64,000 nt of DNA from positions 62,001 to 126,000 of the forward strand of contig NC_021500.1 of the NCBI RefSeq assembly GCF_000410515.1, read 5' to 3'. Below, piece after piece: positions 35,268 to 46,737 of the stretch; position 1 is the first letter of the stretch, and every line of letters starts with the position of its first letter. A program made the position numbers and the translations under genes. Source of the DNA: Enterobacter sp. R4-368. GTDB taxonomy: Bacteria > Pseudomonadota > Gammaproteobacteria > Enterobacterales > Enterobacteriaceae. A model generated the notes under the pieces. That model searched no databases and had not been told where the DNA came from. It saw only the letters and a program-made list of their open reading frames with translations.

Positions 35268-36643
35268 TGAACGAGGAAACCGCACTGTTGCTGGCGCGTG
35301 GCCAGTTTGCTTTTACCATCGGCTTTCACATTGTGCTGGCGGCTTTTTCCATTGGCCTGGCGCATTTTTTGATGTTCCTTGAGGCGATGTGGCTCTGGCG
35401 CAAGCAGCGCCTCTGGCTGTCGCTGTGGCGCTACTGGAGCAAAATTTTTGCCCTTAACGTGGCGGTGGGCGTGGTCACCGGCGTGGTGATGGAGTTCGCC
35501 TTCGGGACGAACTGGAGCGGGCTTGCCAGCCGCGCGGGGGCAGTGCTCGGCCCGATGATGTATATGGAAGTGCTGGTCGCGTTCTTTCTTGAAGCGGGGT
35601 TTATGGGCGTGGTGCTTTTCGGCATGGGCAAAGTCCGGCCGTGGGTGCATTTTATGGCGACCTGTATTGTGGCGCTTGGTTCGCTGTTCAGCGCGTTTTG
35701 GATCCTTGCGGCCAACTCATGGATGCAAACACCGGATGGCTTCACCGTGGCGGCCGATGGTCGCTTTGTGCCGGTCGACTGGTGGGCGGCAATTATCAAC
35801 CCGTCATTTCCCTGGCGCATGGCACATATGGTGGTGGCGGCAATGTTAGGCACGGCGTGCCTGGTGGCGGCCTGCGGGGCGTGGCATCTGCTGCGCGAGG
35901 CGCGACATCCGGCGGCGCGCCAGATGTTTTCACTGGGCCTGTGGATGCTGGTGGTGATGGCACCGGTACAGATCGTGCTTGGCGATCTGCATGGCGAAAA
36001 CACGCGCGACCATCAGCCGATAAAACTGGCGGCGATGGAAGGCGCGTGGGATCCACCGCCGCCGGGCGAAGGCGAGCCGCTGCGATTATTTGCGCTGCCG
36101 GACATGCAACAGCGCCGCAATTTATACGAAGTCGCCATTCCCGATATCGGTTCGCTCTACTTGCGGCACAATCTTGAAGGGCGCATTCACACGCTCAACC
36201 AGTACCCGGCGGAAGCGTTGCCGTGGGTGCCGGTGGTGTTCTGGTCGTTTCGCGTGATGGTCGGGCTTGGCATCGCCATGGCGGCTGCGGGCATTGCCGG
36301 GCTGGTGGTGCGCCTGCGGGGGCGTTTGTGGCGGGCACGCTGGTTACAACGCGTGATGGTGCTACTGGCACCCGCCGGATTTATCGCCATGCTCGCAGGC
36401 TGGCTGGTTACGGAAGCGGGGCGTCAGCCCTGGACCGTTTACGGCTTGCTGCGCACCTCGCACAGTGTGGCGCCGGTTTCACCAGAACTGGTGCTGGGCT
36501 CGTTGCTGGCGATCGTGGTGGTTTATATCGCGCTCTTTGCGCTGGGGCTGTGGTTCTTGCTGAAGCTGATGTCGCGCTTACCGGCGAGGCATGAAAAGAG
36601 TGCCATGCCTGAGGTCGCCGAACGCACCGGGAAGGGGACGTGA
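35267..36643 (+). CDS. Cytochrome bd-type quinol oxidase subunit I (CioA-like)
   Basis: A 458-residue membrane protein with about nine membrane segments. His21 (GFHIVLA) is the expected haem b595 ligand. The Glu in FLEAGFMG and the GRQPW motif are present. It is shorter than E. coli CydA because the quinol-binding loop is small, placing it with CioA-type bd oxidases. It oxidises quinol and reduces oxygen. The start overlaps the DUF1641 stop. Confidence 0.9.
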   Translation: MNEETALLLARGQFAFTIGFHIVLAAFSIGLAHFLMFLEAMWLWRKQRLWLSLWRYWSKIFALNVAVGVVTGVVMEFAFGTNWSGLASRAGAVLGPMMYMEVLVAFFLEAGFMGVVLFGMGKVRPWVHFMATCIVALGSLFSAFWILAANSWMQTPDGFTVAADGRFVPVDWWAAIINPSFPWRMAHMVVAAMLGTACLVAACGAWHLLREARHPAARQMFSLGLWMLVVMAPVQIVLGDLHGENTRDHQPIKLAAMEGAWDPPPPGEGEPLRLFALPDMQQRRNLYEVAIPDIGSLYLRHNLEGRIHTLNQYPAEALPWVPVVFWSFRVMVGLGIAMAAAGIAGLVVRLRGRLWRARWLQRVMVLLAPAGFIAMLAGWLVTEAGRQPWTVYGLLRTSHSVAPVSPELVLGSLLAIVVVYIALFALGLWFLLKLMSRLPARHEKSAMPEVAERTGKGT

Positions 36644-36644
36644 T

Positions 36645-37631
36645 ATGCCGGATATTTTAGGTTTGCCCTGGCTTGATGCGCTTTGTGCCGCGGCGCTGGC
36701 GCTCAGTTTGCTGATCTATGTTCTGCTTGATGGCACGGATTTGGGCACCGGCATTCTGTGTGCCTTTCAGCGCAGCCCGGAGTCGCGTCATATTATCAAC
36801 CTCTCTTTACTGCCGGTCTGGGATGGCAACGAAACCTGGCTGGTGCTCACGGCGGGCGGCTTGCTGGGGCTTTTCCCGCTGGCGTACGGCATCATCCTCA
36901 GCGCGCTCTATATCCCGGTGTTTGTGATGTTGCTGGCGCTGGTGATGCGCGGCATGGCAATTGAGTACCGCCACTATGCGCCACGGCTGTTTGACCTGAT
37001 GCTGGTGGCTGGTTCGCTACTGACGGCGCTGGCGCAAGGGATTATTGTGGGCGCGCTGTTACAGGGAATTGCTACCGATGGGCGCCAGTTTACCGGCAGC
37101 GGTTTTGAGTGGCTGCGTCCTTTTCCACTCTATTGCGGCTTTGCGCTGGTCTGCGGATATAGCCTGATGGGGGCAGGGTGGATAATCTGGCGCTGTACCG
37201 GCGAGCTGGAAACGTGGGGGCGGCGGGTGATGCCGTGGCTCGCCACCGTCACCGGGTTGCTGCTGGCGGGGTTGCTGGTGTGGAGCGCGCAGTTGCACGA
37301 AACCTGGCGGCAGCATCTGTTTAACCCGTGGCTGTGGTTACCGCTCTCGTTGGTGGCTGCACTGGCAGTTGCGTTGTTATGGCTGGGGCTGATATTGCGG
37401 CGGATATTTCTACCGCTGGCGGCGGTGCAGGTGATAGTCAGTTGTGCTTTTTGTGCGCTGGTGTTTACGCTTTTTCCATGGATAGTGCCACCTGTTCTCA
37501 GCATTACGCAAACCGCCGCGCCACCGGCCACGCAGCGATTTCTGCTGGTGATGTTTGCGCTACTGGTGCCCGTAACGTTGCTTTATAACAGCTGGGTTTT
37601 TCGCATCTTCAGTGGAAAAATTGCAGGTTAG
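36645..37631 (+). CDS. Cytochrome bd-type quinol oxidase subunit II
   Basis: A 328-residue membrane protein of about eight segments. Family marks are LLDGTDLGTGIL near the N-terminus and WDGNETWLVLTAG. ATG 36645 lies one base after the subunit I stop and follows AAGGGG. An upstream in-frame ATG would lie inside subunit I and is less likely. I saw no CydX-like small subunit directly after it. Confidence 0.9.
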   Translation: MPDILGLPWLDALCAAALALSLLIYVLLDGTDLGTGILCAFQRSPESRHIINLSLLPVWDGNETWLVLTAGGLLGLFPLAYGIILSALYIPVFVMLLALVMRGMAIEYRHYAPRLFDLMLVAGSLLTALAQGIIVGALLQGIATDGRQFTGSGFEWLRPFPLYCGFALVCGYSLMGAGWIIWRCTGELETWGRRVMPWLATVTGLLLAGLLVWSAQLHETWRQHLFNPWLWLPLSLVAALAVALLWLGLILRRIFLPLAAVQVIVSCAFCALVFTLFPWIVPPVLSITQTAAPPATQRFLLVMFALLVPVTLLYNSWVFRIFSGKIAG

Positions 37632-37700
37632 TTCGGCAAAACAGGCTATAAAGTAAAGGCGAGATTTACAGTAAGCAACAGCATGCGCGGAGACTTATCC

Positions 37701-37904
37701 ATGGCTATAGCAAAAGCTTATAATTTAAAGCAGGCATATCAAATGATTAGCTCAGGTAAGCACCAGGAAGTTGAGCTGGCTTTTGATGTCGATGCGGATA
37801 CGTTTTTTATGCTCTCGGCAAACTACGGCAACAGCGGGGCGAAGATTGCCCGTCACGATAACCATTTTGTGCTCAGGCTGGAGAAAGAAGCCGCTTCAGG
37901 TTGA
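37701..37904 (+). CDS. Small hypothetical protein after the bd oxidase genes
   Basis: A 67-residue soluble protein (AYNLKQAYQMISSG, AFDVDADTFFMLSANYGNSG). GGAG lies eight bases before ATG 37701; an earlier in-frame ATG at 37683 has no site. A TATAAAG-like -10 near 37648 suggests it could have its own promoter. Unrecognised; it has no membrane segment, so it is not a CydX. Confidence 0.55.
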   Translation: MAIAKAYNLKQAYQMISSGKHQEVELAFDVDADTFFMLSANYGNSGAKIARHDNHFVLRLEKEAASG

Positions 37905-38129
37905 ACACACTCGGGTAGCATGCTTCACCAGTGGCACAGGAGTGCAGGCGACGGGCGTATTATTCGCCACCGACGCCGTGTCATCTCTGCGTTATATTTA
38001 TCCCTTTTAATAGCCGCGAGCCCTGCCACTGACTCTGTTTTCTCCGGCTTGCGGCTTCATTTGTTGTTACCCTGATTTCGCGGCGGCGCACTTTGCCGCC
38101 ACGCTAAAACTCGTTATCTACCTATTATT

Positions 38130-38154
38130 CCCGGCATTACGCCGGGTTTTTTTT
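38130..38154 (+). terminator. Intrinsic terminator of the formate dehydrogenase/bd oxidase region
   Basis: CCCGGC (38130-38135) pairs with GCCGGG (38141-38146), followed by eight T's. It overlaps the 3' end of the convergent TetR gene. Confidence 0.8.
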
Positions 38155-38742
38155 CTCTGCGCGCAGCCCGTTGGCCAGCAAGCAAAACGCGTTAATAACT
38201 TTGGGTAACGTCTGTTGCGGGTTATCACTGGCGGCGACCCATAACGCGGCATTCAACGCCGCGCCGTTGAGCAAACGCGCGGCGGATTCCACATCCACCT
38301 CTTTCATCTCGCCGTTTGCCACCATGTCAGCAACGGCGATACGGGTGGCCTGCAGGCAGGCATTCTGGCTTGGCCAGCGCGAAGGATCGCCAAGAAACGC
38401 CGGGCCATCAAGCAACACAATGCGCTGGATTTCCGCATCGAGCGCCATTTCGATATAGGCGACACCTTCAGCCAGCAGCGCATCCCAGGCATTATCGGTG
38501 GCGTGCGCGCGCATCTTCGCGCGCTGCGCCATTTCGCCATCAACCTGCGCCACCACGGCGGCAAGTAAGCCCTGTTTATCGCCAAAGTTGTGATACAGCG
38601 CCCCGCGCGTTAAGCCCACGCTGGCGGTCAGTTCATCCATTGATGCCGCCGCGAAGCCTTTTTCGGCAAACGCCTTGCGTGCTGCGGCGATAAGTTTGGC
38701 GCGATTCTCTTCCATGGTTTGCGCGCGACGTTTTACGGCCAT
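38137..38742 (-). CDS. TetR-family regulator
   Basis: A 201-residue protein. The N-terminal HTH is AAARKAFAEKGFAAASMDELTASVGLTRGALYHNF, as in TetR proteins; the C-terminal part is a ligand-binding helical domain. GGGAG precedes the ATG. It is divergent from a RidA-family gene, with three related palindromes between them, so it most likely represses that gene and itself. Ligand unknown. Confidence 0.88.
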   Translation of the reverse strand: MAVKRRAQTMEENRAKLIAAARKAFAEKGFAAASMDELTASVGLTRGALYHNFGDKQGLLAAVVAQVDGEMAQRAKMRAHATDNAWDALLAEGVAYIEMALDAEIQRIVLLDGPAFLGDPSRWPSQNACLQATRIAVADMVANGEMKEVDVESAARLLNGAALNAALWVAASDNPQQTLPKVINAFCLLANGLRAEKKNPA

Positions 38743-38758
38743 GTTGACTCCCTTTGAA

Positions 38759-38824
38759 ATACATCGCGTATGTGAATTGACATACGCAGTGTATGTGGAT
38801 TAACTTCATATACGAAGTGTATCT
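38759..38824. promoter_or_regulatory. Three ATAC/GTAT palindromes, predicted TetR operators
   Basis: Three related inverted repeats lie in the divergent region. The first (38759-38773) contains ATAC...GTAT. The second is ACATAC-N5-GTATGT (38780-38796). The third is ATATAC-N5-GTATCT (38808-38824). Spacing of about 21-28 bases centre to centre puts successive sites on one helix face or nearly so. Confidence 0.65.
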
Positions 38825-38850
38825 CAAATTAACCAACAGAAGGTAACCCT

Positions 38851-39252
38851 ATGATCCCACGCGAACCCGTTTTTCCCGCTCATCGCCATGCGTTGTATGA
38901 ACAACATGGTTACTCCGCCGCGATACGCTCCGGCGATCTGCTGTTTGTTTCCGGTCAGGTTGGCAGCCGCGCCGATGGCAGCCCGGAGCCCGATTTCGCG
39001 GCACAGGTGCGTCTTGCGTTCGACAATCTCCAGGCCACGCTGGCGGCGGCGGGGTGTACTTTTGATGATCTGATTGATGTCACCACCTTTCATACGGACC
39101 CGGAAAACCAGTTCGCCACCATTATGCAAGTCAAACAGGCGCTTTTCCCGCAGCCGCCGTATCCCAACTGGACAGCCGTGGGCGTGAACTGGCTGGCGGG
39201 TTTTGATTTCGAAATTAAGGTGATTGCGCGCATACCTGAACGCGCGGCATAA
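38851..39252 (+). CDS. RidA/YjgF-family protein
   Basis: A 133-residue small trimeric-type protein (FVSGQVG, AFDNLQATLAAAG, VTTFHTDP, PNWTAVGV). RidA proteins hydrolyse reactive imines and enamines. The usual Arg at the active site (R near IEIEAIA in RidA) is not obvious here; the corresponding segment reads FEIKVIARIP, so it may be a RidA subfamily member with another substrate. It is divergent from the TetR gene that probably controls it. Confidence 0.85.
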   Translation: MIPREPVFPAHRHALYEQHGYSAAIRSGDLLFVSGQVGSRADGSPEPDFAAQVRLAFDNLQATLAAAGCTFDDLIDVTTFHTDPENQFATIMQVKQALFPQPPYPNWTAVGVNWLAGFDFEIKVIARIPERAA

Positions 39253-39278
39253 AAAAGCCTGCGACAGGTCGCAGGCTT
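39251..39278. terminator. Terminator between RidA-type gene and katG
   Basis: AGCCTGCGAC (39256-39265) pairs with GTCGCAGGCT (39268-39277). On the minus strand it is followed by six T's, so it mainly ends katG transcription. Confidence 0.8.
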
Positions 39279-39295
39279 GAGGATAAAGAGCGGGA

Positions 39296-42110
<2,815 letters not shown>

Positions 42111-42857
42111 ATGCGTCTGGCTTTACATCTTATTATTCCCCTGATGCTTGTTGGCTGTGGCGCCAATAATAGCGAACCGCAAACGGCTATACCTGGCGAG
42201 AAAACCTCCGGAAAAATGAAAACCCTCGAAACAGGCGCAGCGCTAATACAATCTCGCCCGCCAATTGAGGCAATAAGTACTTACCTTGATGGCTTTCATT
42301 TTTATAACGGCGATCGACAAGGGCAAATGGAAGCCCATCATTATGTCACCGTGTTAAATAATGATGTCATGCAGGCGGTGATTTATGACGGTAATACCGC
42401 AAATGCACGGCTGATGGGCGTGGAATACATCATCAGTGAGCGACTTTTCAAAACGCTGCCGCCCGAGGAGAAAAAACTCTGGCATAGCCACCGTTATGAA
42501 GTGAAATCCGGCTCGCTTATTGCGCCGGGTTTACCGGCCGTCGCCGAAAAAGCCTTGATGAGCAATATCGTGAATACCTACGGCAAGACCTGGCATACCT
42601 GGCACACTGAACGTGATCAGACGCTGCCGCTGGGCGTGCCCGCGCTAATGATGGGATTTACACAAGATGGGCAACTCGATCCGGCGCTGCTTGCTGACCG
42701 CGATCGCCGTTTTGGCGTGAGTACCCCGGCTATCAGGCAGCAGCGCAAAGACCTGCCAGCGCACCCGGTGGCACAGGGCGCGGATGCGTGGGAACAGGGG
42801 CAGGTAATTCAAATCAAGCCCGTTACGCTCTCTGAAAGTACACATGCACATAAATAA
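42111..42857 (+). CDS. OBAP/DUF1264-family lipoprotein
   Basis: A 248-residue protein with a lipobox (LMLVGC, Cys16), so it is membrane-anchored in the envelope. The mature part (TYLDGFHFYNGDRQGQMEAH, then WHSHRYEVKSG) is the pattern of the oil-body-associated protein family, found in plants, fungi and some bacteria. The biochemical role is unknown. A metallo-beta-lactamase-fold gene follows 18 bases later, so the two are probably one operon. Confidence 0.8.
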   Translation: MRLALHLIIPLMLVGCGANNSEPQTAIPGEKTSGKMKTLETGAALIQSRPPIEAISTYLDGFHFYNGDRQGQMEAHHYVTVLNNDVMQAVIYDGNTANARLMGVEYIISERLFKTLPPEEKKLWHSHRYEVKSGSLIAPGLPAVAEKALMSNIVNTYGKTWHTWHTERDQTLPLGVPALMMGFTQDGQLDPALLADRDRRFGVSTPAIRQQRKDLPAHPVAQGADAWEQGQVIQIKPVTLSESTHAHK

Positions 42858-42875
42858 CGCTCGCGGAGGGCAAAC

Positions 42876-43703
42876 GTGATTATTCATCACCTTAATTGCG
42901 GCTGTATGTGCCCACTCGGCGGCGCGCTGTATGACGGTTTCAGCAAAGGTGTGCATGCGCATCTGGCGTGTCACTGCCTGCTGCTTGAAACACAACGCCA
43001 CGGTTTGGTGCTGGTGGATACCGGCTTCGGCACCACCGATATGCGCCAGCCCCGGCGCAATATCCCGGCCTTTTTTCGCCTGTTGAACAACATCCAGCAG
43101 CGGGAAAACTTAACGGCGCTGGCCCAGGTTGAGGCGTTAGGGTTTAAGGCTGCAGATGTGCGGCATATTGTATTGACCCATCTGGATTTTGACCACGCCG
43201 GCGGCCTGACCGATTTCCCGCAGGCGCAGATCCATCTCTTACAGCGCGAAATCGACACTGCGCAGCAGCGGCACAGCTGGCTTACACGCGAACGCTATCG
43301 TCCCGGCCAGTGGCAGGGCGTTTCGGGCTGGCAGGGGTATGCCGCCGAAGGCGAGAAGTGGTACGGCTTTGATGCCGTGGCGGCCCTGCGTGGATTGCCG
43401 CCGGAGATTTTGCTTATCCCGCTCGCTGGTCACACGCTGGGTCATGCCGGTATTGCCATTCAGCATCCCGCTGGCTGGCTACTGCACGGCGGTGACGCCT
43501 GGTTTTACCGGGGTGAAATCGGGGGAACGGAGCGCCACTGCACGCCGGGGCTGCGTTTTTATCAATGGATGATGGCGATGGATAACGCAGCCAGAAGGGT
43601 TAACCAGCAACGTCTGCGCGAGCTGGCGTTAACGCATGGCGAGGAGATCCGGCTGTTTTGTAGCCACGATGCGCAGGAGTTGCGTGCGTTACAACGCCGA
43701 TAA
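42876..43703 (+). CDS. Metallo-beta-lactamase-fold hydrolase
   Basis: A 275-residue cytoplasmic protein. The metal-binding motif HLDFDH (HxDxDH-type) is in LTHLDFDHAGG, with a later His in GHTLGHAG and Asp in HGGDAWF. Translation starts at GTG 42876, with GGAGGG at 42865-42870; no ATG fits. It resembles lactonase-type (AhlD-like) members, so lactone or ester hydrolysis is possible, but the substrate cannot be told. It is coupled to the OBAP lipoprotein gene. Confidence 0.8.
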   Translation: MIIHHLNCGCMCPLGGALYDGFSKGVHAHLACHCLLLETQRHGLVLVDTGFGTTDMRQPRRNIPAFFRLLNNIQQRENLTALAQVEALGFKAADVRHIVLTHLDFDHAGGLTDFPQAQIHLLQREIDTAQQRHSWLTRERYRPGQWQGVSGWQGYAAEGEKWYGFDAVAALRGLPPEILLIPLAGHTLGHAGIAIQHPAGWLLHGGDAWFYRGEIGGTERHCTPGLRFYQWMMAMDNAARRVNQQRLRELALTHGEEIRLFCSHDAQELRALQRR

Positions 43704-43731
43704 AAAAAAGCATCTGCAAGGCAGATGCTTT
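43702..43731. terminator. Bidirectional terminator between hydrolase and katN
   Basis: AAGCATCTGC (43708-43717) pairs with GCAGATGCTT (43721-43730) around a three-base loop. The minus strand ends in a run of eight T's, so it is the katN terminator. Confidence 0.85.
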
Positions 43732-43739
43732 CGGGATGC

Positions 43740-44615
43740 TTATTTCGGCTGGGGTTCACCGCTACCGAGGTCGGCGCCGGTGAGTGGATCCACAGTCGGA
43801 TCGGATTTGGTGCGTTCGGCCATCGCTTTTACCAGCGCCAGTTGTTCCGGGCTGAGCGTCGTGGTGGCGGAGCCGTCACCGCCGTCCACCGCCGGTTGTG
43901 GATCGGCGACATAGTCAAAGTTCTCATCGCTGTTCCAGCTACCGCGCGGATCGTCACCTTCCGACATATTGTAGTAGACGTTGGTGTACTGTTCGATTGG
44001 CGGTAATTTTCCTGGCGGGAAATTATTGCGAATCGAGTAGAGCGCCTTCTCAAAAGAGAGCATATGTGCGGCTTCACGGGTCATCAGGAAACCTAACGCG
44101 TCTTTTACCCCCGGATCGTCGGTGACATTGATCAGGCGCTCGTAAATAATTTTCGCGCGCGCTTCGGCGGCGATATTCGAACGCAAGTCGGCGGTCACTT
44201 CGCCAATCGTATCAATATAAGCGGCGGTCCACGGGACACCGGCGGAGTTAGTTAGCGCGGGGCCGCCGCCGTACAGCAGCGACGTAATATGGCTGTCGTT
44301 ACCGTTTTCGGTTAACGAGCGATACAGCTCCGCCTCACTTTCGGTGCCTTCTGCCAGCTCGCCTTTTGCCCCTTTATTGAGCATGCCGACCAGCGAACCG
44401 ATAATTTCCAGATGGCTGAGCTCTTCTGTCGCGATGTCCATCAACATCTCTTTGCGACCGGCGTCTTCATCACCCAGCCCCTGGGTGAAATAGCGGCATG
44501 CCGCAGCCAGTTCCCCTTGCGGGCCGCCAAACTGTTCAAGCAGCAGGTTGGCCAGCCCTGGATTCGGTTCACTGACGCGCACGGTGTATTGCAGTTGCTT
44601 TACATGACGAAACAT
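43740..44615 (-). CDS. katN: Manganese (non-haem) catalase KatN
   Basis: A 291-residue ferritin-like catalase with a di-manganese centre. The first 200 residues are the helical bundle with metal-ligand Glu and His residues (TEELSHLEII, EARAKIIYERL, TREAAHMLSFEKAL). The tail is Pro/Gly/Asp-rich. Follows yciE on the same strand. In Salmonella katN closes the RpoS-controlled yciGFE-katN operon; the yciE2-katN pair here may be the remnant or a duplication of it. Confidence 0.94.
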   Translation of the reverse strand: MFRHVKQLQYTVRVSEPNPGLANLLLEQFGGPQGELAAACRYFTQGLGDEDAGRKEMLMDIATEELSHLEIIGSLVGMLNKGAKGELAEGTESEAELYRSLTENGNDSHITSLLYGGGPALTNSAGVPWTAAYIDTIGEVTADLRSNIAAEARAKIIYERLINVTDDPGVKDALGFLMTREAAHMLSFEKALYSIRNNFPPGKLPPIEQYTNVYYNMSEGDDPRGSWNSDENFDYVADPQPAVDGGDGSATTTLSPEQLALVKAMAERTKSDPTVDPLTGADLGSGEPQPK

Positions 44616-44642
44616 TGCTTGCCTCCTGAAAAATAAAATTTA

Positions 44643-45149
44643 TTATTTTTTAGCTTCCACGCCTTCCGCTGCGCTGCGCAGCAAAAATTGTTCTGTCACA
44701 TCCGGAATATGATTGAGTGCCCATTCGGCCATTGCTTTTTCTTCCGCCAGGATCTGTTTGAAAATATCGATGCTGGCGCTGTCACCGGCTTTTTCAGCCG
44801 CGGCGATAAGCGAGGTATAACAGGCAATTTCAAATTGTTCGAAGACGTAGCTACTAATTGCGCCTTTAACGATTTCATCCGGTGCAAACATGCCACCAAA
44901 TGATTGACCCATCGCCGCCATTTTGCTGGTGGCATCTTTCATTAACGAACGGTTAATATCGTTACGATCCATCACCGTTTCCAGCAATTTTATTTGCCCT
45001 TGCGTTTCCGTTAAATGTTGCTCAATTCGTGCGCGTAAATCGGGGTAATTATCGATGCGGCTGCTCATGGCATTAAGCATTGACTCAGCTTGTTTTTCCA
45101 TGGCATGTGCATCGCGTAACCAGTCGTGATAATTTTCTTGAGGTGTCAT
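44643..45149 (-). CDS. YciE paralogue, ferritin-like stress protein
   Basis: A 168-residue DUF892 protein very close to the YciE at 29978 and to E. coli YciE (NYHDWLRDAHAMEKQAESML, FEQFEIACYTSLIAAAEKAG, GVEAKK). ATG 45149 is preferred, with AAAGGA just upstream; a longer frame would start in the promoter. Lies 27 bases before katN on the same strand, so the two form an operon. Confidence 0.92.
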   Translation of the reverse strand: MTPQENYHDWLRDAHAMEKQAESMLNAMSSRIDNYPDLRARIEQHLTETQGQIKLLETVMDRNDINRSLMKDATSKMAAMGQSFGGMFAPDEIVKGAISSYVFEQFEIACYTSLIAAAEKAGDSASIDIFKQILAEEKAMAEWALNHIPDVTEQFLLRSAAEGVEAKK

Positions 45150-45828
45150 ATCTGATCCTTTCATGGTTGAGTGGATAAGCAAAATAGGGCACTGCCGCTG
45201 TTATCAGCAGTTATACGATTAATAAAAAATATCAGGGGAAGTTATGCGGCGTTTATTAACGCGAGATGAATTAAATAGACAAATATTAATCCTGATATCC
45301 TTCCTGCTTTATATTTACATGCCAGCGTGTGTCGCTTGATATTAAATTTAGACACTGACCTCATTTAGTCAAACCGAGGCGTAAACAGGTTGGGTTGAAT
45401 ATATTTTTTGCTCGCCGTTTCGCTTGTTATTATTTTTTAAAAAATAAATTCTTATTAATATTAATAACTTAACGGCATGCACTTTCGTTTTCATTAATCA
45501 CCTGTGTCACTATCACTCATTTTTGGCAGGTATAGCTGGCTTTTTCGTGGCCTTTTTTGACATTTCTTTACGTTTGGCAAGCGGCTACACGCGTGATATT
45601 CAGCAAGTTTAAGAACTATCTCAGTCCTCGCGCCCGCCGAAAGGGTTGCCGCCGAATGCACAGTTGAACCGCTCCATTCGCGGCGTTAAAAAAGAGAGTG
45701 ATGCCTTACCTGACAGGTGGATGCGGCATATGCCCGTTTTTACTTTTCCATATGAGGATTATTGCTAACCAGAATGATGTTCAGGGCGCTGATGGCTCGT
45801 TACCCTGTTAGCCCACGAGGAGAACATC
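45150..45828. promoter_or_regulatory. Long divergent region between yciE2-katN and the HAD gene
   Basis: About 680 bases, AT-rich in the first half. GGCTACAC at 45583-45590 resembles a sigma-S -10 element facing the HAD gene. I see no credible gene and no repeat. The stress operon promoter should lie close to 45150-45300 on the minus strand. Confidence 0.4.
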
Positions 45829-46614
45829 ATGAAACAACTGGAAAATGCCCATGCCGCGACTTTCCGCGCAGTACGTTTTGTCCTGACGGACATGGACGAA
45901 ACCCTGACATACCAGGGAAAACTGGCTGCAGCCACCTACCAGGCACTGGAACAGTTACACCGCGCGGGGATCAGCGTGATTCCTGTGACCGCCGCACCGG
46001 CTGGCTGGTGCGATCAAATGGCGCGAATGTGGCCGGTGGCAGGGGTGATTGGCGAAAACGGCGGGCTTTTTTATCGCCGTGCACAGGAGGGGATTGCGCG
46101 TCACTACTGGCACGACGTGCAGGCGAAACTGACACCACAATTAGCGCATATTATTGACGACGTAAAACGCCAGGTTCCCACGGCCACGCTGGCTGATGAC
46201 CAGCCCTTTCGATTGACCAGTATTGCTTTTTCCCGCTCGGCGGATGACGAACAAAACGCCGCCATCATCAACTGCATGCGCAGTCATGGAGCCAGTGTCA
46301 CGGTCAATAATCTCTGGCTGCTCGGCTGGCTGGGCGGTTACGACAAGCTGGTGATGGCGCGAAAAGTGCTGAGCGAACACTACAACCTCGACATCGATAG
46401 CGACCCTGACTCGGTGCTTTATACCGGTGATTCACTCAATGATGCACCGATGTTTGCCTTTTTCCGCCATTCGGTAGGCGTCAGTACCGTGCTGGAGTGC
46501 CTTGATGCGCTGCCTCAGGCGCCTGCCTGGATCACGCGTGGGCCGGGTGGGGCCGGGTTTGTCGAAGCCGCGAATGCAGTGCTCGCTTCACGAGCTATAA
46601 AATCAACGCGTTAA
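45829..46614 (+). CDS. HAD-superfamily IIB phosphatase
   Basis: A 261-residue protein. HAD motif I is LTDMDETLT, motif II is in VIPVTAAPAGW, the Lys is in GGYDKLVMA, and motif III/IV is YTGDSLNDAPMF. The IIB cap resembles mannosylglycerol- or sucrose-phosphatase-type enzymes, so a sugar phosphate is the likely substrate. A GAGGAGA ribosome site precedes the ATG. No partner synthase is adjacent, so the pathway is open. Confidence 0.85.
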   Translation: MKQLENAHAATFRAVRFVLTDMDETLTYQGKLAAATYQALEQLHRAGISVIPVTAAPAGWCDQMARMWPVAGVIGENGGLFYRRAQEGIARHYWHDVQAKLTPQLAHIIDDVKRQVPTATLADDQPFRLTSIAFSRSADDEQNAAIINCMRSHGASVTVNNLWLLGWLGGYDKLVMARKVLSEHYNLDIDSDPDSVLYTGDSLNDAPMFAFFRHSVGVSTVLECLDALPQAPAWITRGPGGAGFVEAANAVLASRAIKSTR

Positions 46615-46668
46615 GTTGATCTTCACCACCCGGAACACCATCACGCACTGACAAAACGTGCGCTTATC

Positions 46669-46730
46669 TTGACAATTCATTGACAGTTAACTGCCTGGTC
46701 AGTAATTTCATTTGTAATTACTGACCAGGC
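46669..46730 (+). promoter_or_regulatory. Promoter and perfect 15-bp inverted repeat (MarR operator) ahead of the efflux operon
   Basis: GCCTGGTCAGTAATT (46693-46707) and its exact reverse complement (46716-46730) are separated by eight bases and end seven bases before the marR ATG. Two TTGACA -35-like hexamers (46669-46674, 46680-46685) lie upstream, with a TAATTT -10-like element 17 bases after the second, inside the left arm. A bound MarR dimer would cover both the -10 and the start region. This is classical autorepression. Confidence 0.75.
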
Positions 46731-46737
46731 AAATATC

